The notes below the pieces were generated by a model, which saw nothing but the letters and a program-made list of their open reading frames with translations, was not told the DNA's origin and ran no database searches. Both the position numbers and the translations under genes were made by a program. From positions 1 through 26,047 of the forward strand of contig JBBQRG010000043.1 of assembly GCA_038215095.1 (NCBI GenBank): a stretch of 26,047 nt of DNA, read 5' to 3'. Below are positions 1 to 5,771 of this stretch, in pieces. This DNA comes from DATACN01 sp038215095 (GTDB lineage: Bacteria > Actinomycetota > Thermoleophilia > Solirubrobacterales > Thermoleophilaceae). The number at the start of each line of letters is the position of its first letter. Within the stretch, counting starts at the first letter, position 1.

Positions 1-588
1 GGCAACGACCAGGGCCTGCTCACGATCAGGCAGCCGTGGCCGGGGATGCTGCGGACCCTGTACAAGGACGACGACCGCTACAAGGAGACCTACTTCGAGA
101 AGTTCGGCGAGACCACCTACTTCGTGGGTGACGCCTCGCGCCAGGACGAGGACGGCTACTTCTGGGTCATCGGGCGGGTGGACGACGTGATCAACGTGTC
201 CGGCCACCGCATGTCCACGGCCGAGGTGGAGTCGGCGATCGTCGCCCACCCGAAGGTGGCGGAGTCGGCCGTGATCGGCCAGCAGGACGAGGACTCCGGC
301 CAGTCGATCGCGGCGTTCGTGATCCTCGAGGGCGAGGAGAACGAGGGCACCGAGGACCTCGAGCAGGAGATCCGCGACGCCGTGGCAAAGCGGATCGGCA
401 AGATCGCGCGGCCGAAACGCATCATCTGGACCGCCGACCTGCCGAAGACGCGCTCCGGGAAGATCATGCGCCGCCTGCTGCGAAACATCGCGGAGGGCGA
501 CGAGGTGGGCGACGTCACGACGCTGCGCGACCCCGCGGTGATGAAGGACCTCGAGGGCAAGTTCGCCTCGGACGACGGCGAGGAATAG
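1..588 (+). CDS. acs: Acetyl-CoA synthetase (AMP-forming), C-terminal part; 5' end outside window
   Basis: The frame is open from base 1, so the gene is cut by the window edge; about 195 C-terminal residues are present of a protein that is usually about 650. The enzyme activates acetate to acetyl-CoA through an acetyl-adenylate in the cytoplasm. Visible family marks are the end of the adenylate-forming core (YFVGDASRQDEDGYFWVIGR), the hinge and C-terminal domain (VDDVINVSGHRMSTAEVESA) and, near the end, PKTRSGKIMRRLLR, whose SGK lysine is the catalytic residue that is reversibly acetylated in this family. The gene ends in TAG and is followed by a hairpin terminator at 615-641, so it is probably the last gene of its transcript. 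A propionyl-CoA synthetase is possible, but the motif wording fits Acs better. Confidence 0.93.
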   Translation, partial: GNDQGLLTIRQPWPGMLRTLYKDDDRYKETYFEKFGETTYFVGDASRQDEDGYFWVIGRVDDVINVSGHRMSTAEVESAIVAHPKVAESAVIGQQDEDSGQSIAAFVILEGEENEGTEDLEQEIRDAVAKRIGKIARPKRIIWTADLPKTRSGKIMRRLLRNIAEGDEVGDVTTLRDPAVMKDLEGKFASDDGEE

Positions 589-614
589 GGCCAAAGCCCC
601 CTAGACGCGGAAAA

Positions 615-641
615 GGGCGCCTCGGTGGGCGCCCCTCTTCC
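615..641 (+). terminator. Probable intrinsic terminator after acs
   Basis: A 7-bp perfect GC stem (GGGCGCC at 615-621, GGCGCCC at 628-634) closes a 6-nt loop and is followed by the weak pyrimidine tail CTCTTCC. It lies 26 nt after the acs stop. The stem is identical to that of the stronger terminator at 14543-14571, which supports the call. Confidence 0.7.
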
Positions 642-727
642 GTGAAGACGTGCCACTGGGGGCGCTTCCGCCTGGCCAGCCCGTCAGTCTTCCTGCTGTT
701 AGGGATCGGCGGTTTCGCCGTGGCCTT

Positions 728-733
728 TAGCAT
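728..733 (+). promoter_or_regulatory. Possible -10 element for the epimerase gene
   Basis: TAGCAT fits the TANNNT pattern and lies 18 nt before the GTG at 752, leaving room for a short leader with a weak purine-rich site (GGACAGG, 738-744). The hexamer sits between the arms of a short inverted repeat (AGGGAT at 701-706, ATCCCT at 732-737) that also encloses a CGGCG/CGCCG hairpin at 707-720. No convincing -35 is visible, so this is tentative. Confidence 0.35.
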
Positions 734-751
734 CCCTGGACAGGTGACCGA

Positions 752-1711
752 GTGAAGTACCTGATCACGGGGGGCTCGGGCTACATCGGCAGCCGCCTGG
801 TCGAGCTGCTGAGCGCCCGCGACGACACGGAGTCGATCGTGATCTGCGACGTGCGCCCGCCGCGCATCCACCGTCCGCGCACGGAGTTCGTGAAGCTGGA
901 CGTGCGCGACCGCGAGGGCGTCCGTTCGACGCTCGAGCGCGCCCGCGCCGACGCGCTGGTGCACCTGGCTTTCCTGCTCGATCCGATCCACGACGAGTCG
1001 CTGATGTACGACATCGACGTGAACGGCACCCAGAACGTGCTGGAGGCCGCCGCGGCGGTCGGCACCCCGCAGGTGCTGGTGACCTCCTCGGCCGTCGCCT
1101 ACGGCGCCTTCCCCGACAACCCGGAGCCGCTGACGGAGGCCGACCCGGTCCGCGGCGTGGCGAGCTACTCCTACGCCCGCGACAAGACCGAGTCCGACCG
1201 CCTCTGCCAGCTCTGGGCGGAGCGCCACCCCGACCGCACGATGACGATCGTGCGGCCCTGCATCGTGCTCGGGCCCAACGTGGACAACTCCCTGGTGCGC
1301 ATCTGGACAAAGGCTCCGGCCCAGTTCGACATCGGCAACCTCGACAACCACATCCAGTTCGTCCACGAGGACGACGTGGTGACGGCGATCTCAGGGCTCC
1401 TGGACGGCAAGCACGCCGGCGCCTACAACGTGGCCGGCGACGGCCTGATGACCTACAGGGAGTGCGCGGAGCTGATCGACCTCCCGATCAGAAAGATCCC
1501 GCTGAAGGCCCTGAGAGCACTGGCGAAGGCGAGCTGGAAGCTCCGGCAGGCGGAGGCACCGGCAGGCGTAATCGAGTTCGCCCTCTACCCGTGGGTCGTG
1601 GCGAACGACAAGCTGAAGACGACCGGCTGGGCCCCGCGCCACACGAGCCGCGAGGCGTTCGAGGTGGCGATGAAGCACCACGGAAAGCTCGCCAGCTCTA
1701 CAACTTCGTAG
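752..1711 (+). CDS. NAD(P)-dependent epimerase/dehydratase (extended SDR family)
   Basis: A 319-residue protein with GTG start. The N-terminal Rossmann fold shows TGGSGYIGS (residues 6-14), the glycine-rich nucleotide-binding loop of extended short-chain dehydrogenases. An acidic residue after the second strand (CDVRP, about 32-36) suggests NAD rather than NADP. The catalytic set is a serine in VTSSAVAYG (about 110-118) and Y141-x3-K145. Relatives act on nucleotide sugars or other carbonyl and hydroxyl substrates; the substrate cannot be read from sequence. It is flanked by a terminator upstream and by the promoter of the sulfur cassette downstream, so it is probably transcribed alone. Its stop codon lies inside the 24-bp palindrome at 1696-1719. 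Confidence 0.85.
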   Translation: MKYLITGGSGYIGSRLVELLSARDDTESIVICDVRPPRIHRPRTEFVKLDVRDREGVRSTLERARADALVHLAFLLDPIHDESLMYDIDVNGTQNVLEAAAAVGTPQVLVTSSAVAYGAFPDNPEPLTEADPVRGVASYSYARDKTESDRLCQLWAERHPDRTMTIVRPCIVLGPNVDNSLVRIWTKAPAQFDIGNLDNHIQFVHEDDVVTAISGLLDGKHAGAYNVAGDGLMTYRECAELIDLPIRKIPLKALRALAKASWKLRQAEAPAGVIEFALYPWVVANDKLKTTGWAPRHTSREAFEVAMKHHGKLASSTTS

Positions 1712-1719
1712 TGGTAGAG
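1696..1719. promoter_or_regulatory. 24-bp palindromic operator, probably for the adjacent ArsR-type regulator
   Basis: The left half CTCTACAACTTC (1696-1707) and the reverse complement of the right half, CTCTACCACTAC, agree at 10 of 12 positions with no spacer. The palindrome covers the stop codon of the epimerase gene and overlaps the -10 hexamer TAGAGT (1715-1720) of the regulator. A dimeric winged-helix repressor bound here would block RNA polymerase, which is the usual arrangement for self-regulated ArsR family members. The assignment to this regulator is inferred from position. Confidence 0.65.
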
Positions 1720-1720
1720 T
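1715..1720 (+). promoter_or_regulatory. -10 element for a leaderless arsR-type transcript
   Basis: TAGAGT (TANNNT) ends exactly 7 nt before the GTG at 1728, the spacing expected when transcription begins at or next to the start codon. The same 7-nt spacing occurs before the genes at 5772 and 8942. Confidence 0.55.
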
Positions 1721-1727
1721 TGTGGGT

Positions 1728-2075
1728 GTGGACATCCCGCACCCACTCCCAGATCCGCTCGTGGAGCTCATCGCGGCCCGCTTCCGGGTAATCGGCGAGC
1801 CGATGCGAATCAAGCTGCTCGACGCGCTCCGGGAGGGCCCGGCGACGGTGGGTGAGTTGGCGGCGGCGCTCGACGCCTCTCAGCAGAACGTGTCGAAGCA
1901 CCTCAACGTGATGCATCAGGCGGGCATCGTGAGCCGAGCGAAGGAGGGGACGAGCGTCCGCTACGCCATCGCCGACGAGTCGGTGTTCGCACTGTGCGAG
2001 CAGGTCTGCGGTGGCCTCAAGGAGCAGGTTGACGAGATGAACAAGATCCTGGCGGCGGCCGGCGGACCCGCGTGA
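1728..2075 (+). CDS. ArsR/SmtB-family winged-helix repressor, probable sulfur (thiol) sensor
   Basis: About 115 residues, the usual size for this family. The frame can also begin at GTG 1722; I prefer 1728 because it lies 7 nt after the -10 hexamer and 1722 would leave only one base. The winged helix-turn-helix is clear: FRVIGEPMRIKLLDALREGP, then TVGELAAALDASQQNVSKHL (recognition helix) and a wing near EGTSVRYAIAD. The classic metal motif ELCVCDL in the recognition helix is absent. Instead two cysteines sit four residues apart in the C-terminal helix (LCEQVCGGL, C92 and C96 counted from the 1722 start). With the downstream persulfide dioxygenase/rhodanese gene, overlapped by GTGA, this suggests a reactive-sulfur sensor that releases DNA when the cysteines are oxidised. 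Family membership is certain; the signal is inferred. Confidence 0.88.
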   Translation: MDIPHPLPDPLVELIAARFRVIGEPMRIKLLDALREGPATVGELAAALDASQQNVSKHLNVMHQAGIVSRAKEGTSVRYAIADESVFALCEQVCGGLKEQVDEMNKILAAAGGPA

Positions 2076-3475
2076 TCTTCCGGCAGATCACGCACGACGA
2101 CCTCGGCTGCGCCAGCTATCTGATCGGGGACGAGGACGCCGGGGTCGCCGCGGTCGTCGACCCGAAGCTCGACATCGACGAGTACCTGCGGCTCAGCCGC
2201 TACTGCGGGGTGCACATCGACCACATCCTTGAGACCCACAACCACGCGGACCATGTGTCCGGACATGGGCGCCTCGCCGCCGCGACCGGCGCGACCATCC
2301 ACATCAACCGCGAGGCCCGGGCCGAGTACTGCCACGAGCCGTTCGACGATGGGTTCGAGCTCGAGCTCGGGTCGTTGCTGGTGCGGGCGATCCACACGCC
2401 CGGGCACCGCCCCGAGCACACCGCGTTCGCGCTAGTCGCGTCCGACCGCGGTCCCGAGCCGTGGGCCGTCCTGACGGGCGACAGCCTGTTCGTCGGAGAC
2501 ATCGCGCGCCCCGACCTGGCCGTGGACAAGGAGGAGGGCGCGAAGGGCATCTTCAACTCCCTCCGCGAGAAGCTGCTGGCGCTGCCGGACACCTGCGAGG
2601 TCTGGCCGGGCCACCTCGGTGGGTCGCTGTGCGGCGGCCCCGGGATGGACATGAAGGTGTGCTCGACGATCGGCTTCGAGCACGAGCACCAGGCTCTGCT
2701 GCAGGTGGGCGACGAGCAGGAGTTCGTCGAGCAGGCGGTCGCCTCGCTTCCGCCGCAGCCGCCGAACTTCGAGAGCATCGTCGGCTTGAACCGCGGGCCG
2801 CTGCTTCGCGAGAGCGCCGAGCCACAGCCCCTCGCCCCGCGCCAGGTCGCCCAGCACCAGCAGAGCGGCGCGCTCGTCGTCGACGTCCGCACCGAGCTCC
2901 AGTTCGACGAGGCCCACATTCCCGGCGCCGTGTGCATGACGGCGCTCCGCGCCGGATTCGGCTCGAAGCTCGCCTGGCTGGCCGACGCGGCCGGGGACGG
3001 CGTGGTCATCGTCGGGCGCGACGACGACGAGGCTCGCCACGCCGTCACGCTCGCGGCGGCCGTGGGCATCACGAGCATGGCCGGCTACCTCGCGGGAGGG
3101 ATGACCTCCTGGCGCGAGGAGAAGCGCGAGGTGCGCCAGATCGCCCGCCTGGCCCTTCCCGACCTGCATGACCTCTGGACACGTGACCGCAACGGGCTCC
3201 AGCTGCTCGACGTCCGCGAACGGCGCGAGTGGGACTCGGGCCACATCCCCGGGTCGGTCCACGAGCCCTACCATGACATCCGCCGCGTCCCGGACGGCAT
3301 CGACCCGGCTCGGGTCGTCGCCGTCGTGTGCGGCTCAGGCGAGCGCTCGGCGGTCGGCGCGAGCCTGATCCAACGCTACGGCGCGAGCGAGGTCATCCAC
3401 GTCGTGGAAGGCGGAGTGCCGATGTGGAAGCGCCGCGGCTGGCCGATCGACCAGCTCGAGAAGAACGCGGCGTAG
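2072..3475 (+). CDS. CstB-like persulfide dioxygenase fused to two rhodanese domains
   Basis: A 467-residue protein with GTG start overlapping the regulator stop. Residues 1-235 are a metallo-beta-lactamase fold of the ETHE1 persulfide dioxygenase group: THNHADH at 55-61 (H56, H58, D60, H61), H112 in TPGHRPEH, D137 in TGDSLF and H181 in WPGH. Residues about 255-350 are a rhodanese-like domain whose active-site position reads VGRDDDEARH with no cysteine, so it is catalytically dead. Residues about 365-460 are an intact rhodanese domain with C420 in VVCGSGERS. This order (dioxygenase, dead rhodanese, live rhodanese) matches staphylococcal CstB, which converts persulfides to sulfite and thiosulfate. 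The product presumably passes to the exporter gene downstream. Expression is likely controlled by the upstream ArsR-type protein. Confidence 0.9.
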   Translation: MIFRQITHDDLGCASYLIGDEDAGVAAVVDPKLDIDEYLRLSRYCGVHIDHILETHNHADHVSGHGRLAAATGATIHINREARAEYCHEPFDDGFELELGSLLVRAIHTPGHRPEHTAFALVASDRGPEPWAVLTGDSLFVGDIARPDLAVDKEEGAKGIFNSLREKLLALPDTCEVWPGHLGGSLCGGPGMDMKVCSTIGFEHEHQALLQVGDEQEFVEQAVASLPPQPPNFESIVGLNRGPLLRESAEPQPLAPRQVAQHQQSGALVVDVRTELQFDEAHIPGAVCMTALRAGFGSKLAWLADAAGDGVVIVGRDDDEARHAVTLAAAVGITSMAGYLAGGMTSWREEKREVRQIARLALPDLHDLWTRDRNGLQLLDVRERREWDSGHIPGSVHEPYHDIRRVPDGIDPARVVAVVCGSGERSAVGASLIQRYGASEVIHVVEGGVPMWKRRGWPIDQLEKNAA

Positions 3476-3480
3476 CGCGG

Positions 3481-4272
3481 GTGCTCGCCGCCATCCCCCT
3501 GGGGCTCTGCATCGGCCTCGCGGTCGGCATGCTCGGGGGCGGGGGATCGGTGCTCGCGGTGCCCGTGCTCGTCTACCTGCTCGGCCAGAGCGTCTCCGAG
3601 GCCACGACCGCGTCGCTCGTGATCGTCACGGCGGGCGCGCTCGCCGGCGGCCTGGGGCACGCGCGGGAGGGTCGGGTCTGTTGGCGCCATGCCGGCTCGT
3701 TCACGGCGGCGGCCGTGCCGGGGGTGGTGGCCGGGACCGTCGCCGGGAACGCCGTCAGCAGCCAGGCCCTGATCGGCGCGTTCGCGCTGGTGATGCTCGT
3801 GGCCGCCGTGGCCACCTGGCGCAAGGCCGACGACGACAGCGGCCAGGGAGCAGGCGAGTGGGAGAGCGGCGGCGCATGCCCGCCGCTACGACTGCCGCGC
3901 GACCTCGGCGCGGGCGTCGCGGTGGGCTTCCTGACCGGCTTCCTGGGCGTAGGAGGCGGCTTCCTGATCGTGCCGACGCTCGCCGTCGCGCTGGCCTTCA
4001 CGGTGCGCACCGCCGTCGGCACCTCGCTGGTCATCATCACGGCATCGTCCGCGATCGGCCTGATCACCCACCTGATCGTCGGGCGCACCCTCGACGCAGG
4101 AATCACCGGCGTGATGGCAGGCGCGTGCGTAGTGGGAGCCCTGACGGGCGTCGCCCTCTCAGGGCGCGTGTCAGAGCGACTGCTGGGCCGCGCCTTCGCA
4201 GTACTGGTGACGGGAGTGGCCGCCTACCTGATCGTGTCAGTGGCGTTCCTAGGCGGGCCGACGGGGAGCTAG
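3481..4272 (+). CDS. TauE/SafE (TSUP) family membrane transporter, probable sulfite or sulfur-anion exporter
   Basis: A 263-residue integral membrane protein. The frame is open upstream into the preceding gene, but the first start codon that begins TSUP-like sequence is GTG 3481, 6 nt after the preceding stop. The protein has two homologous halves, each opening with a glycine-rich helix pair (GMLGGGGSVLAVPVLVYLLG near residue 15 and TGFLGVGGGFLIVPTLAVAL near residue 150), joined by a hydrophilic linker rich in D, G and E around residues 115-140. This duplicated pattern is diagnostic of the TSUP family, several of whose members move sulfite, sulfoacetate or thiosulfate. Coupled to a persulfide dioxygenase/rhodanese, export of sulfite or thiosulfate is the simplest role; substrate and direction are inferred. 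Confidence 0.87.
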   Translation: MLAAIPLGLCIGLAVGMLGGGGSVLAVPVLVYLLGQSVSEATTASLVIVTAGALAGGLGHAREGRVCWRHAGSFTAAAVPGVVAGTVAGNAVSSQALIGAFALVMLVAAVATWRKADDDSGQGAGEWESGGACPPLRLPRDLGAGVAVGFLTGFLGVGGGFLIVPTLAVALAFTVRTAVGTSLVIITASSAIGLITHLIVGRTLDAGITGVMAGACVVGALTGVALSGRVSERLLGRAFAVLVTGVAAYLIVSVAFLGGPTGS

Positions 4273-4325
4273 CACGAAGTCGGCTCGCGGCCGTAGGGCG
4301 AGCAGGGCAAGGAAGCAGGGTCGAA

Positions 4326-4343
4326 GGCTGGCGAGAGCCAGCC
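4326..4343. terminator. Hairpin between the convergent TSUP gene and tRNA-Val, possible two-way terminator
   Basis: GGCTGGC (4326-4332) and GCCAGCC (4337-4343) form a perfect 7-bp stem with the tetraloop GAGA. It lies 54 nt after the TSUP stop and 46 nt after the 3' end of the minus-strand tRNA, so it could end both transcripts. Neither side has a good T tract, although the minus-strand side begins TTCG and is pyrimidine-rich. Confidence 0.5.
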
Positions 4344-4388
4344 GAGCCCCGATGACGCCGCCATGCGAAGCCATACGGTCGCGAGAGG

Positions 4389-4461
4389 TGGGCCGTACTG
4401 GGCTCGAACCAGTGACCTCCAGCTTGTCGAGCTGGCGCTCTCCCAACTGAGCTAACGGCCC
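4389..4461 (-). tRNA. tRNA-Val, anticodon GAC
   Basis: The 73-nt minus-strand sequence folds as a complete cloverleaf: acceptor GGGCCGT/ACGGCCC (7 of 7 pairs), D stem GCTC/GAGC, anticodon stem CCAGC/GCTGG, T stem ACTGG/CCAGT with loop TTCGAGC, and discriminator A73. The anticodon loop reads TCGACAA, giving GAC at 34-36 (valine codons GUC and GUU). The CCA end is not encoded, since CCT follows on the minus strand. The base at position 33 is C rather than the nearly universal U, which is unusual and treated as a finding. A GC-rich hairpin and a -10-like hexamer precede it. Confidence 0.9.
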
Positions 4462-4487
4462 CCGACGGCCGCCTGGGCGGCCGACGG
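4462..4487 (-). other. GC-rich hairpin directly 5' of tRNA-Val
   Basis: GGCCGCC (4467-4473) and GGCGGCC (4476-4482) form a tight stem that continues outward with one mismatch to 4462 and 4487. It touches the first base of the tRNA, so it is either the 5' leader removed by RNase P or the terminator of the small minus-strand gene ending at 4505. Confidence 0.45.
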
Positions 4488-4491
4488 GGCG

Positions 4492-4497
4492 AGAATA
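4492..4497 (-). promoter_or_regulatory. Possible -10 element for tRNA-Val
   Basis: Read on the minus strand this is TATTCT, a good TANNNT match, placed 30 nt upstream of the mature tRNA end. No clear -35 is visible. Transcription from here would include the hairpin at 4462-4487 in the leader. Confidence 0.4.
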
Positions 4498-4504
4498 GCG
4501 TCAG

Positions 4505-4693
4505 CTAGCGGCCGAGCAGGGCTTCGAAGCGCTCGACGCTGGCCCTGAGGTGCTCCGCGTCGGGGGACTTGCCCTCGCGCGGATGGGTGTTCATGGCCGG
4601 TTGGTTATCGCGCGTCTCGCCGCGCTCTTCGCGCTCGCGCGCCCACTGGCGGAGCTTGTCCTGGCTTTCCTGGCTGTGTGGCTTGAACGACAT
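4505..4693 (-). CDS. Small charged hypothetical protein (62 residues)
   Basis: I do not recognise this protein. It has no membrane segment or signal peptide. It is hydrophilic and rich in R, E, Q and S, with a likely amphipathic helix near the start (QESQDKLRQWAREREERGE) and another at the end (AEHLRASVERFEALLGR). It does not have the R/P/A/G-rich composition of an antisense shadow in this genome. It starts with ATG and has a GGGAG purine run about 10 nt upstream on the minus strand. It is divergent from the GGDEF gene and ends 43 nt before the tRNA. A real short gene is likely; its function is unknown. Confidence 0.6.
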   Translation of the reverse strand: MSFKPHSQESQDKLRQWAREREERGETRDNQPAMNTHPREGKSPDAEHLRASVERFEALLGR

Positions 4694-4787
4694 TTTCGTG
4701 CTGCTCCCTCAATCGAGTCCGTACATAGAGGGTCTTCGTTCCGGGCCGATGCGAAACATCTTTCGGGCATCTGGACGCATGTTCCAT

Positions 4788-4815
4788 CCCACAAAGTGGG
4801 GAGGTGACGACAAGG
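4788..4815 (+). promoter_or_regulatory. Ribosome-binding region of the GGDEF gene with an overlapping hairpin
   Basis: GGAGGTGA at 4800-4807 and AAGG at 4812-4815 precede the GTG at 4821; AAGG has a 5-nt spacer and decides the start. CCCAC (4788-4792) and GTGGG (4796-4800) form a 5-bp hairpin with loop AAA that reaches into the first base of GGAGGTGA, so folding could influence ribosome access. Confidence 0.45.
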
Positions 4816-4820
4816 TAAGG

Positions 4821-5753
4821 GTGGAGTTCGACCGAGACGTCACCGTGCTGCTGATCGAAGACAGCCCCGAATGGGCGCTGATCGCCGAGCAGCGGCTGCT
4901 TCGAGAGCTGAATGGCTGCGCGAAGGTGCTGCACCACGACTCGCTCGAGGGCGCGAAGGGGACGCTGCTGGAAGGCGGCTTCGACTGCGTGCTGCTCGAC
5001 CTGATGCTGCCTGACAGCGCCGGGCTGGAGACGGTGCGCGGCGTGCGAACGCGGGCGCCGCAGGCGCCGATCGTGGTGCTGAGCGGCGAGGACGACGAGT
5101 CGATCGCGCTGCGGGCGATGCACCTGGGCGCCCAGGACTACCTCGTGAAGGGCCGCGCGGACGGCTACCAGATGTGCCGGGCCGTGAGATACGCGGTCGA
5201 GCGCAAGCGGGCCGAGCTGGAGCTGGCGCATCGCGCCACCCACGACGATCTGACCGGCCTGCCGAACCGCACTCTTTTTCTTGACCGCCTGGGGCTCACC
5301 CTGGGGCGCCTCGAGCGCCGCTCGCGTGCCGCGGCGGTCCTGTTCTTGGACCTCGACCGCTTCAAGACGGTCAACGACCGCTTCGGCCACGAGGCCGGCG
5401 ACCAGCTCCTGGTCGCTGTCGCGGACCGGCTGCGGCTGCTGGTGCGCCCGGGCGACACGGTGGCCCGCTTCGGCGGCGACGAGTTCATGCTGCTCTGCGA
5501 CGACATCGAGGCCGAGTCCGACGCGATCGCGGTGGCCGACCGGCTCGGAGCCGAGCTGGAGCTGCCCTTCGAGATCGGCGACATGAGCGTGACGGTCGGT
5601 GCGAGCATCGGAATCGCGATGGCCGACAGCCGCAGCCGCTCGCCGGAGACCCTGGTGCGCGACGCGGACCGCGGCATGTATGCGGCGAAGCGCCGCGGCG
5701 CCCGCTGGGAAGTGGCTCACGCGGAAGAGCCCAGCGCGGTAGCAGCCGCCTGA
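4821..5753 (+). CDS. Response regulator with GGDEF output: diguanylate cyclase
   Basis: A 310-residue protein if started at GTG 4821. The open frame runs back to 4569, but that part reads as low-complexity S/R sequence antisense to the small gene, so the later start is chosen. Residues 6-125 are a receiver domain: acidic pocket E13-D14, phosphoacceptor D60 in VLLDLMLP, S88 and K110 in LVKG. Residues 135-295 are a GGDEF domain with FGGDEF at 217-222, the metal aspartate in FLDLDRFK, and RPGD at 209-212. The last is an RxxD product-inhibition site exactly five residues before GGDEF. The enzyme should therefore make cyclic di-GMP when phosphorylated and be feedback-inhibited. No histidine kinase is next to it, so it is an orphan regulator here. 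Confidence 0.9.
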   Translation: MEFDRDVTVLLIEDSPEWALIAEQRLLRELNGCAKVLHHDSLEGAKGTLLEGGFDCVLLDLMLPDSAGLETVRGVRTRAPQAPIVVLSGEDDESIALRAMHLGAQDYLVKGRADGYQMCRAVRYAVERKRAELELAHRATHDDLTGLPNRTLFLDRLGLTLGRLERRSRAAAVLFLDLDRFKTVNDRFGHEAGDQLLVAVADRLRLLVRPGDTVARFGGDEFMLLCDDIEAESDAIAVADRLGAELELPFEIGDMSVTVGASIGIAMADSRSRSPETLVRDADRGMYAAKRRGARWEVAHAEEPSAVAAA

Positions 5754-5758
5754 TCACT

Positions 5759-5764
5759 TAGGCT
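5759..5764 (+). promoter_or_regulatory. -10 element for a leaderless phosphate-module transcript
   Basis: TAGGCT ends 7 nt before the GTG at 5772. The hexamer begins 6 nt after the stop of the GGDEF gene, so the phosphate module may have its own start despite the tight spacing. Confidence 0.5.
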
Positions 5765-5771
5765 CCCGCCG

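Noticed and set aside
3328..3480. Upstream extension of the TSUP reading frame into the rhodanese gene
   Set aside because: The extra residues are arginine-rich out-of-frame translation of the preceding gene; family sequence begins at GTG 3481.
4273..4320. Possible third relative of the 85-bp repeat (GGCTCG...GGCCG wording) after the TSUP gene
   Set aside because: Only short GC-rich words match; no colinear alignment longer than about 10 bases could be made.
4389..4461. Reading the tRNA on the plus strand, where the anticodon loop TTGTCGA would give GTC (Asp) with a proper U33
   Set aside because: The T loop (TTCGAGC), D arm and discriminator only make sense on the minus strand. The plus-strand reading arises from the near-palindromic anticodon arm.
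4569..4820. Upstream extension of the REC-GGDEF reading frame
   Set aside because: It is antisense to the small gene at 4505-4693 and has S/R-rich low-complexity sequence. The receiver domain starts directly after GTG 4821, which has an AAGG site.
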